From NCBI GenBank assembly GCA_946184165.1, contig CAMHEN010000005.1, forward strand, positions 1-49,282: 49,282 nt of DNA. The letters run 5' to 3'. This document shows positions 1 through 8,206 of the stretch, one piece after another (position 1 is the stretch's first letter; each line of letters begins with the position of its first letter). The position numbers and the translations under genes were made by a program. Source of the DNA: an uncultured Clostridia bacterium (GTDB taxonomy: Bacteria; Bacillota; Clostridia; Oscillospirales; Oscillospiraceae). The notes under the pieces were generated by a model, which was not told the origin of the DNA, did no database searches, and saw only the letters and a list, made by a program, of their open reading frames with translations.

Positions 1-312
1 GTTGCGGCAGATGCGGCCGATGCCGTCGGTCTTCTTCCAGTAGATGAGATCGGTGTTCACGCCGCCCTGCTCGATGAAATCGCGCATCAGCTTGCCGACC
101 TCGTTGTCCGCGAAGGCGGTGATAACGGCGGTGTCCATGCCGAAGCACTTGTGCAGGCCGCGGATGACGTTATACTCGCCGCCGCCTTCCCAGGCACGGA
201 AGGAGCGGGCGGTGCGGATGCGGCCCTCGCCCGGGTCCAGACGGAGCATGACTTCGCCGAGAGATACGGCGTCAAAACGGCATTCCTCTTTGGGACGCAG
301 ATTCAGTTCCAT
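1..312 (-). CDS. kdgK: 2-keto-3-deoxygluconate kinase (PfkB family), C-terminal part outside window
   Basis: This is a sugar kinase expected to phosphorylate 2-keto-3-deoxygluconate (KDG) to KDPG in the cytoplasm. About 104 N-terminal residues are visible and the reading frame runs off the left edge. The opening FDAVSLGEVMLRLDPGEG and the following GGGEYNVIRGL and FADNEVGKLMRDFIEQGGV are typical of the N-terminal lobe of PfkB/ribokinase-type KDG kinases; the catalytic GAGD motif would lie outside. The ATG at 312 has AGGAGG about 9 nt upstream. It is the last visible gene of an operon running kduI, kduD, esterase, KDPG aldolase, kinase. The KDG specificity is inferred from that context; the family call alone would be sugar kinase. 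Confidence 0.85.
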   Translation of the reverse strand, partial: MELNLRPKEECRFDAVSLGEVMLRLDPGEGRIRTARSFRAWEGGGEYNVIRGLHKCFGMDTAVITAFADNEVGKLMRDFIEQGGVNTDLIYWKKTDGIGRICRN

Positions 313-359
313 GTTAATCAGTCCTCCTAAAATAGTGAAACAGTTGTGTTATAAAACGA

Positions 360-1001
360 TTAGCCTCTGGCTTCTTCGACGATCTCTCTGGACTTCTTGC
401 AGAGCTCGGTGATCTCATCCCACTTGTTGTTGTCAATGAGATCGGCAGTGACCATGTAGCTGCCGCCGCAGGCCGCGATCACGGGCGCGGAGATGTAGTC
501 CTTGAGGTTCTTCAGGCTGATGCCGCCGGTGGGCATGACCTTGAACTGGGGGAAGGGCGCGGACAGGGCCTTGATCTTGGCAAGGCCGCCGGACTGTTCG
601 GCCGGGAAGAATTTGATCAGCTCAAGCCCGAATTTGAGCGCCTGGTGATACTCGCTTGCCGTGGTGCAGCCGGGGAAGATGGGGATGTTCTTCTCCTGGG
701 CGTAGGCGACGAGCTCGGGATCAAAGCCCGGGGTGACGATGAAATCGCCGCCGGCCTCGATGACCTTGTCGATCTGCTCCGTATTCGTGACGGTGCCGGC
801 GCCGACCAGCATGTCGGGGCAGGCTTCCTTCATGAGCTTGATAGCCTTGTCGGCCCCGGCAGCGCGGAAGGTAACCTCCGCCACGGGCACGCCGCCCGCA
901 CAGAGCGCCTTGCCGAGATTTGCAGCGTCGCGTTCGGGGTGATTGAGCTTGATGACCGGCACCACACCGATGGCGCTGATCTTTTCGTTCATGGCATTCA
1001 T
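360..1001 (-). CDS. eda: KDPG/KHG aldolase
   Basis: Class I aldolase of 213 residues that cleaves 2-keto-3-deoxy-6-phosphogluconate to pyruvate and glyceraldehyde 3-phosphate; the family also acts on 4-hydroxy-2-oxoglutarate. Family motifs seen in order are VAEVTFRA (catalytic Glu), GAGTV, VTPGF, PGCTTASE, the Schiff-base lysine in LIKFFPAE, MPTGGI and ACGGSYM. The frame is open further upstream, but the ATG at 1001 follows GGGAGG with good spacing and gives the usual family length, so the longer version is rejected. The binding site overlaps the stop codon of the upstream esterase, which suggests translational coupling. The kinase that makes its substrate lies 47 nt downstream. Confidence 0.95.
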   Translation of the reverse strand: MNAMNEKISAIGVVPVIKLNHPERDAANLGKALCAGGVPVAEVTFRAAGADKAIKLMKEACPDMLVGAGTVTNTEQIDKVIEAGGDFIVTPGFDPELVAYAQEKNIPIFPGCTTASEYHQALKFGLELIKFFPAEQSGGLAKIKALSAPFPQFKVMPTGGISLKNLKDYISAPVIAACGGSYMVTADLIDNNKWDEITELCKKSREIVEEARG

Positions 1002-1017
1002 TTTGTATTCCTCCCTG

Positions 1018-1797
1018 TTAAGGTATATAGTTAAACTGATTGTTGAGCCAGGTCTTGCACAGCCCGACCCACTCCGCCGCAGCGGGATACGGGGTTTCGA
1101 CCTCCTGGTTGCACATGGAGATCCCGTGTGCGCCGCCCGCGAAGAGATGGCATTCATAGGGGACCTTCGCGCGCTGCATCGCAGCCGTGAGGAGCATCGT
1201 GTTTTCAACCGGGACGCTCTCATCCCCGGTGCAGTGCCAGATGAAGGTGGGCGGCATATGCTCTGTGACCTGGTTTTCAAGGCTTAAAAGCTCTCTGAGC
1301 TTCTCATCGCCGCCGGTCACCCAGTCGATGGACTCGGGGTGCTTAAACTTCCCTGCCGTGATGACGGGGTAACAGAGCACAGCAGCGTCCGGCCGGCAGT
1401 TCTCCCCCAACCCGAGCTCCGGTCTGTGCCAGAGCGCGGCGAGACTCGCCGCGAGATGGCCGCCTGCGGAAAAGCCCAGGACCGCGATATGCTCCGGCTC
1501 CACGTGCCAGTCCGCGGCATGTTCCCTTACGATGCGGACCGTCTCCGCAAGCTCCCGCAGGGGGCGCAGGCCCGCCGCGTTTTCCTTCACGGAATACTCC
1601 GGCAGGAACGTGTGATAGCCGAGGGCCGCAAAGCTCAGGGCCACCGGGTCCTTCTCCCGCGGAGAGAGCCAGCGGTATGCACCGCCCGCGCAGATCACGA
1701 CGGCCGGGCGCTTCCGATGCGCGACGAGCCGATCATGGTCGTCCTGGAGGTAACCTATGACCGGCGCGTCATGCGCAGTAAAACTGCAGATTTTCAC
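1018..1797 (-). CDS. alpha/beta-hydrolase esterase (acetyl-esterase-like)
   Basis: Alpha/beta-hydrolase of 259 residues, related to the BD-FAE/acetylxylan-esterase-like group. The oxyanion-type motif is CAGGAY (about residues 36-41), the nucleophile elbow is GFSAGGH (Ser about 110), the acid is probably the Asp in CTGDESVP and the His is in GGAHGI near residue 225. There is no signal peptide, so it is cytoplasmic. The start is a GTG directly abutting the TAA of kduD (TAAGTG) with no clear ribosome binding site, so it is probably translated by coupling. In a pectin operon a plausible role is removing acetyl or similar esters from imported galacturonides; this is inference, and the natural ester is not shown by the sequence. 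Confidence 0.85.
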   Translation of the reverse strand: MKICSFTAHDAPVIGYLQDDHDRLVAHRKRPAVVICAGGAYRWLSPREKDPVALSFAALGYHTFLPEYSVKENAAGLRPLRELAETVRIVREHAADWHVEPEHIAVLGFSAGGHLAASLAALWHRPELGLGENCRPDAAVLCYPVITAGKFKHPESIDWVTGGDEKLRELLSLENQVTEHMPPTFIWHCTGDESVPVENTMLLTAAMQRAKVPYECHLFAGGAHGISMCNQEVETPYPAAAEWVGLCKTWLNNQFNYIP

Positions 1798-2598
1798 TTA
1801 AGGCTGTTTGCCGATGTAGGCGAGGATGCCGCCGTCGACATAGAGGATATGGCCGTTGACGAAGTTGGAAGCGTCAGAGGCGAGGAAGACCGCGGGGCCC
1901 ATCAGATCCTCAACCTCGCCCCAGCGGGCTGCGGGGGTCTTGGCGACGATGAACTGGTCGAAGGGGTGGCGGCTGCCGTCGGGCTGGCGCTCACGCAGGG
2001 GCGCGGTCTGGCTGGTGGCGATGTAGCCGGGGCCGATGCCGTTGCACTGGATGTTGTACTCGCCGTACTCGGAGCAGATGTTGCGCGTCAGCATCTTCAG
2101 GCCGCCCTTGGCGGCGGCGTAGGCGGATACGGTCTCGCGGCCCAGCTCGCTCATCATGGAGCAGATGTTGATGATCTTGCCGTGGCCCTTCTCGATCATG
2201 CCGGGGATAACGGCCTTGGAGACGATGAAGGGGGCGTTCAGGTCGACGTCAATGACCTGGCGGAAATCCGCCGCGCTCATCTCGAGCATGGGGATGCGCT
2301 TGATGATACCGGCATTGTTGACGAGGATGTCGATGATGCCGACTTCTTCCTTGATCTGCGCCACAAGAGCCTTGACAGCCTCCTCGTCGCAGACGTCGCA
2401 GACATAGCCGTGGGCATCAACGCCGTTGGCCTTGTAGGCCTCCAGCGCCCGGGTCCTGGAGCCTTCACTGGAGCAGTTGAAGCAGATCGTCGCGCCGGCA
2501 GCGGCAAAAGCGTTGGCGATCGCCATGCCGATGCCATGGGACGCACCGGTGATGAGAGCGACCTTACCCTCCAGAGAGAATTTGTTCATCATGTCCAT
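1798..2598 (-). CDS. kduD: 2-keto-3-deoxygluconate 5-dehydrogenase (SDR family)
   Basis: Classical short-chain dehydrogenase of 266 residues. Motifs are the cofactor loop TGASHGIG (about residues 18-25), NNAG (about 93-96), the catalytic Ser in NICSMM and the YxxxK motif in SAYAAAKGG, with a C-terminal VNGHILYVDGG typical of the gluconate 5-dehydrogenase/KduD branch. The expected reaction is NAD(P)H-dependent reduction of 2,5-diketo-3-deoxygluconate to KDG. It lies directly downstream of kduI, which makes that substrate, so KduD is preferred over gluconate 5-dehydrogenase (Gno/IdnO), which cannot be told apart by sequence alone. The ATG at 2598 has GAGGAGG about 9 nt upstream. Confidence 0.9.
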   Translation of the reverse strand: MDMMNKFSLEGKVALITGASHGIGMAIANAFAAAGATICFNCSSEGSRTRALEAYKANGVDAHGYVCDVCDEEAVKALVAQIKEEVGIIDILVNNAGIIKRIPMLEMSAADFRQVIDVDLNAPFIVSKAVIPGMIEKGHGKIINICSMMSELGRETVSAYAAAKGGLKMLTRNICSEYGEYNIQCNGIGPGYIATSQTAPLRERQPDGSRHPFDQFIVAKTPAARWGEVEDLMGPAVFLASDASNFVNGHILYVDGGILAYIGKQP

Positions 2599-2627
2599 TT
2601 TGGTGTTCCTCCTCGATAAATCTTTTC

Positions 2628-3470
2628 TTATTTCAGCTCGTTCGTGGGGATGGTGTCCATATCGTCGAACTCCTGATTCTCGCCGCCCATGGCCCAGATA
2701 AAGGTATAGGCGCAGGTGCCGGCGCCGGCATGGATCGACCAGGAGGGAGAGATGACCGCCTGCTCATTGGTCATGACAATGTGGCGGGTCTCCTGACCCT
2801 GGCCCATCATGTGGAAGACGACCTGATCCTCAGGCAGTTCAAAGTACATATAGACCTCCATGCGGCGCTCGTGGGTGTGGGCAGGCATGGTGTTCCAGAC
2901 GCTGCCCGGCTCCAGGACGGTCATGCCCATGGAGAGCTGGCAGGTCTTGAGGACGGCAGGATGGATGAATTGGTTGATGACTCGCTTGTTGGAGGTGGTC
3001 ATATCGCCGAGGGGCTTCTTGTTCGCGTCGGCGATCTTGAGCAGGCGCGTCTCATAGCTTCTGTGGGCGGGGGCGGAGACCATGTAGAACTTGGCGGGCT
3101 TGGCCTTATCATCGCTGGAGAAGAGGACCTCCTTCGCGCCCATAGTGATGTACAGGCAGTCCTTGTAGCCGAGCTCATAGACGGTGCCGTCTACGGTGAT
3201 TTTGCCGGAGCCGCCGATGTTGAAGATGCCGATCTCGCGGCGCTCGAGGAAATAGTGGGTGCCGAAGTTTGCCCAGATGTCGATACCCTTGTCGATGGAG
3301 ACGGTCTCCTCGACCGGCATGCAGCCCAGCGTGACCATGCGGTCCACGTGGCTGTAGACGGCGACGACGGTGTCGGGAACGTAGAGGTTTTCGATCAGGA
3401 ACTCTTTGCGGAGCTCTTCGGTGGTGTAATGCTTTGCATCATTGGGGTTTGCGGCGTAGCGAATATCCAT
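2628..3470 (-). CDS. kduI: 5-dehydro-4-deoxy-D-glucuronate isomerase
   Basis: Cupin-type metal-dependent isomerase of 280 residues, close to the usual KduI length. It converts 5-keto-4-deoxyuronate (from unsaturated galacturonate) to 2,5-diketo-3-deoxygluconate. The zinc-site region MPAHTHERRMEVYMYF (about residues 197-212) has both His residues and the Glu expected, and a further metal His is in PSWSIHAGAGT; the end ENQEFDDMD is typical of KduI. The ATG follows AAGGAGG. It lies 11 nt downstream of the ABC ATPase gene and 29 nt upstream of kduD. Its presence shows that the pathway feeds on unsaturated uronates, matching the GH105 hydrolase encoded at 5502-6632. Confidence 0.97.
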   Translation of the reverse strand: MDIRYAANPNDAKHYTTEELRKEFLIENLYVPDTVVAVYSHVDRMVTLGCMPVEETVSIDKGIDIWANFGTHYFLERREIGIFNIGGSGKITVDGTVYELGYKDCLYITMGAKEVLFSSDDKAKPAKFYMVSAPAHRSYETRLLKIADANKKPLGDMTTSNKRVINQFIHPAVLKTCQLSMGMTVLEPGSVWNTMPAHTHERRMEVYMYFELPEDQVVFHMMGQGQETRHIVMTNEQAVISPSWSIHAGAGTCAYTFIWAMGGENQEFDDMDTIPTNELK

Positions 3471-3481
3471 GGTTTTCCTCC

Positions 3482-4558
3482 TTATTCAATGACCTTCTCG
3501 GTCTCGCCGTCAAAGAGGTAGACGCTCTCACAGGGGATCGAGAAGAGAATATTACTGTCCACCTCAGGCGTGTCGTGCGGGTCGACCTTGAGGATGGCGT
3601 GCACATCGCCCATGGTGATGTAGACGTTGGTGTTGTCGCCCAGCATCTCGGTCAGCTCCACGGAAGCCGGCATGCAGTAGGCGTCCTTCTGCTCGCCGAG
3701 ACGGATAGCCTCGGGGCGGAAGCCGAAGACGATCTCCTTGCCCTCGTACGCGCCGAGCTTTTTGCCGAGCTTTGTGAGATCGAGCTTTTTGCCCGCGATC
3801 TCGATGCTGCCGCCGGAGAGGCGGGTGCGGATAAAGTTCATGGGAGGCTCGCCGATGAAGCCCGCGACAAAGACGTTGACGGGATTGAAGTAGAGCTCCC
3901 GCGGTGTACCCACCTGCTGGACATAACCGTCTTTCATGACGACGATCCTGTCGGCCATGGTCATGGCCTCCGTCTGGTCGTGGGTGACGTAAATGGTGGT
4001 GGCGCCGGTCTCCCGGTGGATCTGGGTGATCTCGGAGCGCATCGTGACGCGCTGCTTGGCGTCGAGGTTGGAGAGCGGCTCGTCCATGAGGAAGATGCCG
4101 ACCTTGCGGATCAGCGCGCGTCCGATGGCGACACGCTGGCGCTGGCCGCCGGAGAGCGCCCTCGGAAGGCGGTCGAGATAATCGGTAAGGCCGAGGATAC
4201 GCGCCGTGTTGCGGACCTTTTCGTCGATATAATCATCGTCCGCGCCCTGGAGCTCCAGACCGAAGGCGATGTTGTCATAGACGCTCATCTGGGGGTAGAG
4301 CGCATAGCTCTGGAAAACCATGGCAACACCGCGCTCACGCGGTCCCTGTTCGTTGGCACGCTTGCCGTCGATCAAAAACTCGCCGTTGGAGATGTCCTCG
4401 AGTCCTGCGATCATGCGCAGCGTTGTGGACTTTCCGCAGCCGGAGGGTCCGACGAATACGATAAACTCGCCCTTTTCCATGTCGAGATTGAAATTATGGA
4501 CGGCGTGGTATCCGTTCGGGTAGATCTTGTTGATGTTTTTCAGCGTTAAGTAAGCCAT
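3482..4558 (-). CDS. sugar ABC transporter ATPase (UgpC/MsmK/MsmX family)
   Basis: Cytoplasmic ATPase of 358 residues for carbohydrate importers. Walker A is GPSGCGKST (about residues 38-46), the Q-loop is in MVFQSYALYP, the signature is LSGGQRQRVAIGRAL, Walker B is IFLMDEPLSNLDAK and the switch His is in YVTHDQTEAM. The C-terminal third is a TOBE/MOP-like regulatory region, as in MalK and MsmX. It opens the pectin catabolic operon, divergent from an AraC regulator. LplB/LplC-type importers of Firmicutes often share one distant MsmX; here this copy and another at 9481-10557 are both linked to the pectin genes. Which importer it energises cannot be decided from sequence. Confidence 0.93.
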   Translation of the reverse strand: MAYLTLKNINKIYPNGYHAVHNFNLDMEKGEFIVFVGPSGCGKSTTLRMIAGLEDISNGEFLIDGKRANEQGPRERGVAMVFQSYALYPQMSVYDNIAFGLELQGADDDYIDEKVRNTARILGLTDYLDRLPRALSGGQRQRVAIGRALIRKVGIFLMDEPLSNLDAKQRVTMRSEITQIHRETGATTIYVTHDQTEAMTMADRIVVMKDGYVQQVGTPRELYFNPVNVFVAGFIGEPPMNFIRTRLSGGSIEIAGKKLDLTKLGKKLGAYEGKEIVFGFRPEAIRLGEQKDAYCMPASVELTEMLGDNTNVYITMGDVHAILKVDPHDTPEVDSNILFSIPCESVYLFDGETEKVIE

Positions 4559-4596
4559 TCCTGTATCCCCCTTGATCGTCTGAAATTACATTTATA

Positions 4597-4625
4597 TGGA
4601 CAAAACGGATATACTTTGTTACAAT
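4597..4625 (+). promoter_or_regulatory. sigma-A-type promoter for the AraC regulator
   Basis: The -35 is TGGACA (4597-4602), 17 nt from TACAAT (4620-4625), which is preceded by TG in the extended -10 position. Transcription would start near 4632 and leave a leader of about 97 nt before the ATG at 4730. For the divergent minus-strand operon no comparable -35/-10 pair was found, which would fit activator dependence. Confidence 0.65.
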
Positions 4626-4641
4626 ATTGCAGCCGGCCGCG

Positions 4642-4703
4642 GTACGCTTATCGTACACAGTGAAGCAGTCAGTCTGGCATTTTAACATCTCACGGTCTGA
4701 GAT
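4642..4703. promoter_or_regulatory. two operator-like inverted repeats in the araC leader
   Basis: Two perfect dyads, each with a 5-nt spacer: GTACG-N5-CGTAC (4642-4656) and ATCTCA-N5-TGAGAT (4687-4703). They sit between the promoter at 4597-4625 and the regulator start, inside the intergenic space shared with the divergent kdu operon. Binding by the neighbouring AraC protein, or by a LacI or GntR protein, is possible; nothing in the sequence decides which. The second could also act as an mRNA hairpin. Confidence 0.4.
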
Positions 4704-4729
4704 CGTTCTGCGTAATGAGGAGTGAACAA

Positions 4730-5524
4730 ATGAATGATATCATCTATGTCGGAAAGCATCTGATCACTTTTTCCGTATCCACCCACGCGCACAGCAGCTG
4801 GGAATTCATCTACTGTACGAGCGGTGAGGGGCAGCTCACCTGGCGGGAGGGCTGTCTCCCCTACAGGACGGGCGACATGCTCATCATCCCGCCGATGGTG
4901 TACCACCGGAACGAGAGCGGCACCGGTTTTACCAACATCCACCTGAACATGCTCGATCCCGTAATCAACCTTTCGGCTCCGACCGTGATCCATGACGACG
5001 GCAATCACTTTCTTCTGGACGCCGTCACCGCGATCTTCTATTACTTCAGCAGCGAGCCCGGCAAGCAGACCCTTCTGCTCTCCGCCTATGCAAATCTGCT
5101 TCTGACCCTGATCAGCAACTGCCTCCAGACCCCGGTTCAAAACCCCGTTGTGGAGGAGATCGCAAGCTACATCATCCGCAACTATCCGGACGAGAACCTG
5201 GAGCTGGATCAGTATCTGCGCTCTCTGCCTTTTAACTATGACTATCTGCGCAAGCTCTTCAAACAGCACGCCGGCGTTACCCCGCACCGCTTTCTCAGCG
5301 ATACGCGCCTGCAGGCGGCGGCGGAACGCCTCAGCCGCTGTGAAAAAAGCGGAACCAATATCACGGAGATCAGCCATCTGTGCGGCTTCCGCGAACCGCT
5401 CTATTTCTCGAAAACCTTCCGGAAGAAGTTCGGCCTCTCCCCTTCCCAGTATCAGGAGAAGATGCGCCTGGAACGCGCGGCCGTCCCGGACGATCAAAGC
5501 GTCAAGATCCGGCCAGACGCTTGA
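4730..5524 (+). CDS. AraC-family transcriptional regulator of the pectin locus
   Basis: Cytoplasmic regulator of 264 residues with an N-terminal cupin-like sensing region (HAHSSWEFIYCTSGEG, then GDMLIIPPMVYHRN) and a C-terminal pair of helix-turn-helix motifs: FNYDYLRKLFKQHAGVTPHR, then ITEISHLCGFREPLYFSKTF with KKFGLSPSQY. An ATG at 4715 is in frame, but the ATG at 4730 has GAGGAG with a 7-nt gap, so the shorter start is chosen. It is divergent from the ATPase-kduI-kduD operon and convergent with the GH105 gene, whose end it overlaps by 23 nt. That setting makes it the probable activator of pectin genes, with a galacturonide-derived effector as inference. Confidence 0.9.
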   Translation: MNDIIYVGKHLITFSVSTHAHSSWEFIYCTSGEGQLTWREGCLPYRTGDMLIIPPMVYHRNESGTGFTNIHLNMLDPVINLSAPTVIHDDGNHFLLDAVTAIFYYFSSEPGKQTLLLSAYANLLLTLISNCLQTPVQNPVVEEIASYIIRNYPDENLELDQYLRSLPFNYDYLRKLFKQHAGVTPHRFLSDTRLQAAAERLSRCEKSGTNITEISHLCGFREPLYFSKTFRKKFGLSPSQYQEKMRLERAAVPDDQSVKIRPDA

Positions 5525-6632
5525 TCTCGGTATAGCAGAGTACAAAGGGCGCGACGCCCTTCGCGTCGTTTTTCACAACAGGCTCGGAGATATAATACTG
5601 GTAGCTGCCGTCCCGGCGGCGGTTATTCTCGGGACCGAGACCTGCCACCAGGCAGATGCCGCCGAGGTTCAGCTCCCCATCCTGAAAAGACAGATATTTT
5701 TCCACAATGCCGCGGAAGGTCTTCTCGCCTTGCGCGGCGTATTCTTTGTCCAGAATGCCGAGCCGTGCGCCCTTGAGCATGGCGTAGGCCAGCATGCTGC
5801 TGCCGCTGGTCTCGAGGTAGTTGCCCTCGCGTCCGCCCTGGTCGGGGACCTGCCAGTACATGCCGGTCTCCCCGTCTGCATAAGCGGCGGCGCCCTCCAT
5901 AATCTCCCGGAAGATCACGCTGAGGCGCTCGTTCGCCTCGCCCGCGGGGATGATTTCGCAGAGGTCCGCGAGGGCCACGGCAAACCAGCCGATGCTCCTG
6001 AGCCAGAAGTTTTGGGACAGACCCGTATCCTTGTCGGCCCAGAAGGCGCTGCGGCTCGCGTCGTAGCCGTGGTAGCAGAGCTTTTTGTTCTCATCAAACA
6101 TGCGGCGGCGCACGTTCTCGATCTGGGAGAGCGTGTCGCTGTAATCGCCCGTGCCGAAATTCTTTTCATACAGGGCGTAGAAGGGCTGGGCCATATAGAG
6201 ACCGTCAAGCCAGACCTGGTTGGGATAGATGGCCTTGTGCCAGAAGTTCCCCTCAAAGGTGCGGGGCTGCTCTTTGATCTGCCGGAAGAGCGTATCCGCG
6301 GCTTTTTTATACTTCTCCTTGCCGTTCCTGTCATAGAGCGTGAAGAGGACGCGGCCCTCGTTGATATCGTCCAGGTTATACTTTGTGCGCTCGTAGCTGC
6401 GGATGGAGCCGTCCTCCTGTACGAACCAGTCGATAAAGCTCTCGGCAAAGTCGAAGTAGCGCTGATCGCCGGTGATCTCACTCATGGCGAGCAGAGCCGT
6501 GATCATGCAGCCGTCGATATAGTTCCAGGTCGCAGGCTTTCCCAGCCGCACACTTTCGATGTTCCAGGCGGTACGCTCGGGTGTGGACCTCTCGATCAGG
6601 CTCAGCACATAGGCGTCAATTTTTTCGTACAT
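5502..6632 (-). CDS. GH105 unsaturated galacturonyl/rhamnogalacturonyl hydrolase
   Basis: Glycoside hydrolase of about 376 residues with the alpha6/alpha6 fold of the YesR/YteR family, which releases the unsaturated 4,5-galacturonate from the non-reducing end of pectin lyase products. Family features include TWNYIDGCM, the Asp-containing NQVWLDGLYMAQPFYALYE (catalytic Asp expected here), WADKDTGLSQNFWLRSIGWF and YLETSGSSMLAYAM. There is no signal peptide, so it is cytoplasmic. The frame is open to 6674, but the ATG at 6632 follows GAGGG and lies 4 nt after the GH28 stop, so it is chosen. It is the last gene of the long transporter operon. Its product feeds KduI after spontaneous opening to 5-keto-4-deoxyuronate. 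Confidence 0.92.
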   Translation of the reverse strand: MYEKIDAYVLSLIERSTPERTAWNIESVRLGKPATWNYIDGCMITALLAMSEITGDQRYFDFAESFIDWFVQEDGSIRSYERTKYNLDDINEGRVLFTLYDRNGKEKYKKAADTLFRQIKEQPRTFEGNFWHKAIYPNQVWLDGLYMAQPFYALYEKNFGTGDYSDTLSQIENVRRRMFDENKKLCYHGYDASRSAFWADKDTGLSQNFWLRSIGWFAVALADLCEIIPAGEANERLSVIFREIMEGAAAYADGETGMYWQVPDQGGREGNYLETSGSSMLAYAMLKGARLGILDKEYAAQGEKTFRGIVEKYLSFQDGELNLGGICLVAGLGPENNRRRDGSYQYYISEPVVKNDAKGVAPFVLCYTEIKRLAGS

Positions 6633-6636
6633 CAAA

Positions 6637-8202
6637 TCAGCCCTCGTCGAATTGATTTGTTTCCAGCGTCTCATAATGATCCGCGATCAGCTTTTCGCCG
6701 TCTACGCCCGCAAGGCGCACCCTGTCGATCCGGATGTGCCGCACATTGTCAAGATACAGGCCCAGGCGGCAGCGCTCCTTCGCGAAGTTCTCCATGGCGG
6801 GGATGCCGGGCTTTGCGTCCGGAGAGAAGCTGACAGAGACATCCTCAAAGCAGACCTCCCGGATCGGAGCCTCGGGCAGGCCGTCGATATAGCAGGCGGC
6901 CACCTCGGCATCCGTGCAGGTGAGTCTGCTGAAGCGGAAAGCGCCCATATACGGGGTCCTGTCGTCCACTGGCAGATGCTCACGCGACCAGACGTATTCG
7001 CTCTCCCGATCGGGATCGCAGCAGTTATACCAGAGGTTGATGACCACGGGGGTCAGGACGCCCTCCATGCGGATGTTGTCAAAGCGCACACCGTCGATGC
7101 GGCAGTTCTCTCCGCGGCCGCGGCGGCTCTTGATACGCAGTCCCCTGTCGGTGCCGCGGAACCAGCACTGGGACACAGTCAGATCCCGCACCCCCGCGCC
7201 GATCTCGCTGCCGAGAGTGATCGCGCCGTGACCGTATTCCATGAGACAGTTGCGGATCGTGTGAAATGCGGCCGGCCGGTTGAATTTTCGTCCCAGCTCG
7301 ATCTTGCCGGACTTGATGGCGATGCAGTCATCCCCTACCGTGAAGCGGCAGCCGATGATTTCCACGTTCCTGCAGGACTCGGGATCCAGGGCGTCGGTAT
7401 TCGGACTGTTCTTCGGGGCGGAGATCAACACGTCGTAGAAGCTGAGGTCTTCCGAGAAGTAGGGGTGAAGCTGCCAGGAGGGTGAGTTGCAGGCGTGTAC
7501 GCCGTGCACCGTGATATTCCTGCAGCGGTTGAAGAACATGAGTCTCGGCCGCGCCGTGGGGAAGTTGTGGAAATTGGTCCAGAAGTCCGTATGCTGGGCG
7601 TTGCCGTCTACCCTGCCGGGGCCGATGATCGTGATATCCTCCGCATACTGGGCGGTGAGCAGGGACTGATACATGGGGACGGCATTCCCCTCGAAGCCGC
7701 CGAAGTGCAGCTCCTCCCCATCCAGCGCCGTGACCGTGCCGGGAACGATGGGATAGTCCTCCCGGTTTGTCCAGCCGAGAAGGACCGCGCCCTCGGAGAA
7801 CTGCAGGGTGATATGGCTCTTGAGGATCAGGGGGCGGGTGAGGTAGGTGCCCGCCGGGAAGACAAGCCGCCCGTTATCGGGCAGATAGCTGACGGCTGTC
7901 TGGATGGCCGTGGTGTCGTCGTGGACCCCGTCGCCGACGGCACCGAAAGCGTGCACGTCAAAGGCGCAGCGCTCGTCCGGGGTCCGGAATACCAGCGTGC
8001 CCTCCGCGCTCTCCCCTTTTACCGTGAGACGGTACTCCGTATCCGGCTTCAGGTTGTAGAGGGAGAAAACATTGTGGTCACATTCATATTGCTCCACATC
8101 ATTGAGGAGCACCTTAAACTTCTCCGGCGCGTAGTAAGGATCGGTGTTTTCAAGTTCAAAACAGGCCGAGCACGCGCTGGTGAAGAGTAGCTTCACATTC
8201 AT
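6637..8202 (-). CDS. GH28 polygalacturonase / exo-galacturonosidase, cytoplasmic
   Basis: Glycoside hydrolase family 28 enzyme of 521 residues that hydrolyses alpha-1,4 galacturonosyl bonds by inversion. The four GH28 signatures are all present: NTD (about 268), GDDCIAIKSG (Asp pair about 291), GHGAITLGSEIG (His about 325) and RGLRIKSRRGRG (about 357). A beta-sandwich-like N-terminal domain of about 85 residues precedes the pectate-lyase-like helix, as in many bacterial exo-acting members. No signal peptide is seen, so it should act on imported oligomers. The ATG at 8202, 5 nt after the upstream stop, is preferred over 8223. Endo versus exo action is not certain. Confidence 0.93.
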   Translation of the reverse strand: MNVKLLFTSACSACFELENTDPYYAPEKFKVLLNDVEQYECDHNVFSLYNLKPDTEYRLTVKGESAEGTLVFRTPDERCAFDVHAFGAVGDGVHDDTTAIQTAVSYLPDNGRLVFPAGTYLTRPLILKSHITLQFSEGAVLLGWTNREDYPIVPGTVTALDGEELHFGGFEGNAVPMYQSLLTAQYAEDITIIGPGRVDGNAQHTDFWTNFHNFPTARPRLMFFNRCRNITVHGVHACNSPSWQLHPYFSEDLSFYDVLISAPKNSPNTDALDPESCRNVEIIGCRFTVGDDCIAIKSGKIELGRKFNRPAAFHTIRNCLMEYGHGAITLGSEIGAGVRDLTVSQCWFRGTDRGLRIKSRRGRGENCRIDGVRFDNIRMEGVLTPVVINLWYNCCDPDRESEYVWSREHLPVDDRTPYMGAFRFSRLTCTDAEVAACYIDGLPEAPIREVCFEDVSVSFSPDAKPGIPAMENFAKERCRLGLYLDNVRHIRIDRVRLAGVDGEKLIADHYETLETNQFDEG

Positions 8203-8206
8203 AGTG

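Noticed and set aside
1339-2619. 426-residue plus-strand open frame opposite the esterase and kduD genes
   Set aside because: Shadow frame: low-complexity composition, no ribosome binding site, and the minus strand carries clear family motifs.
5148-6833. 561-residue plus-strand open frame over the AraC and GH105 genes
   Set aside because: It starts inside the AraC gene in another frame and crosses the GH105 gene; no recognisable domain, explained by GC-rich codon use.
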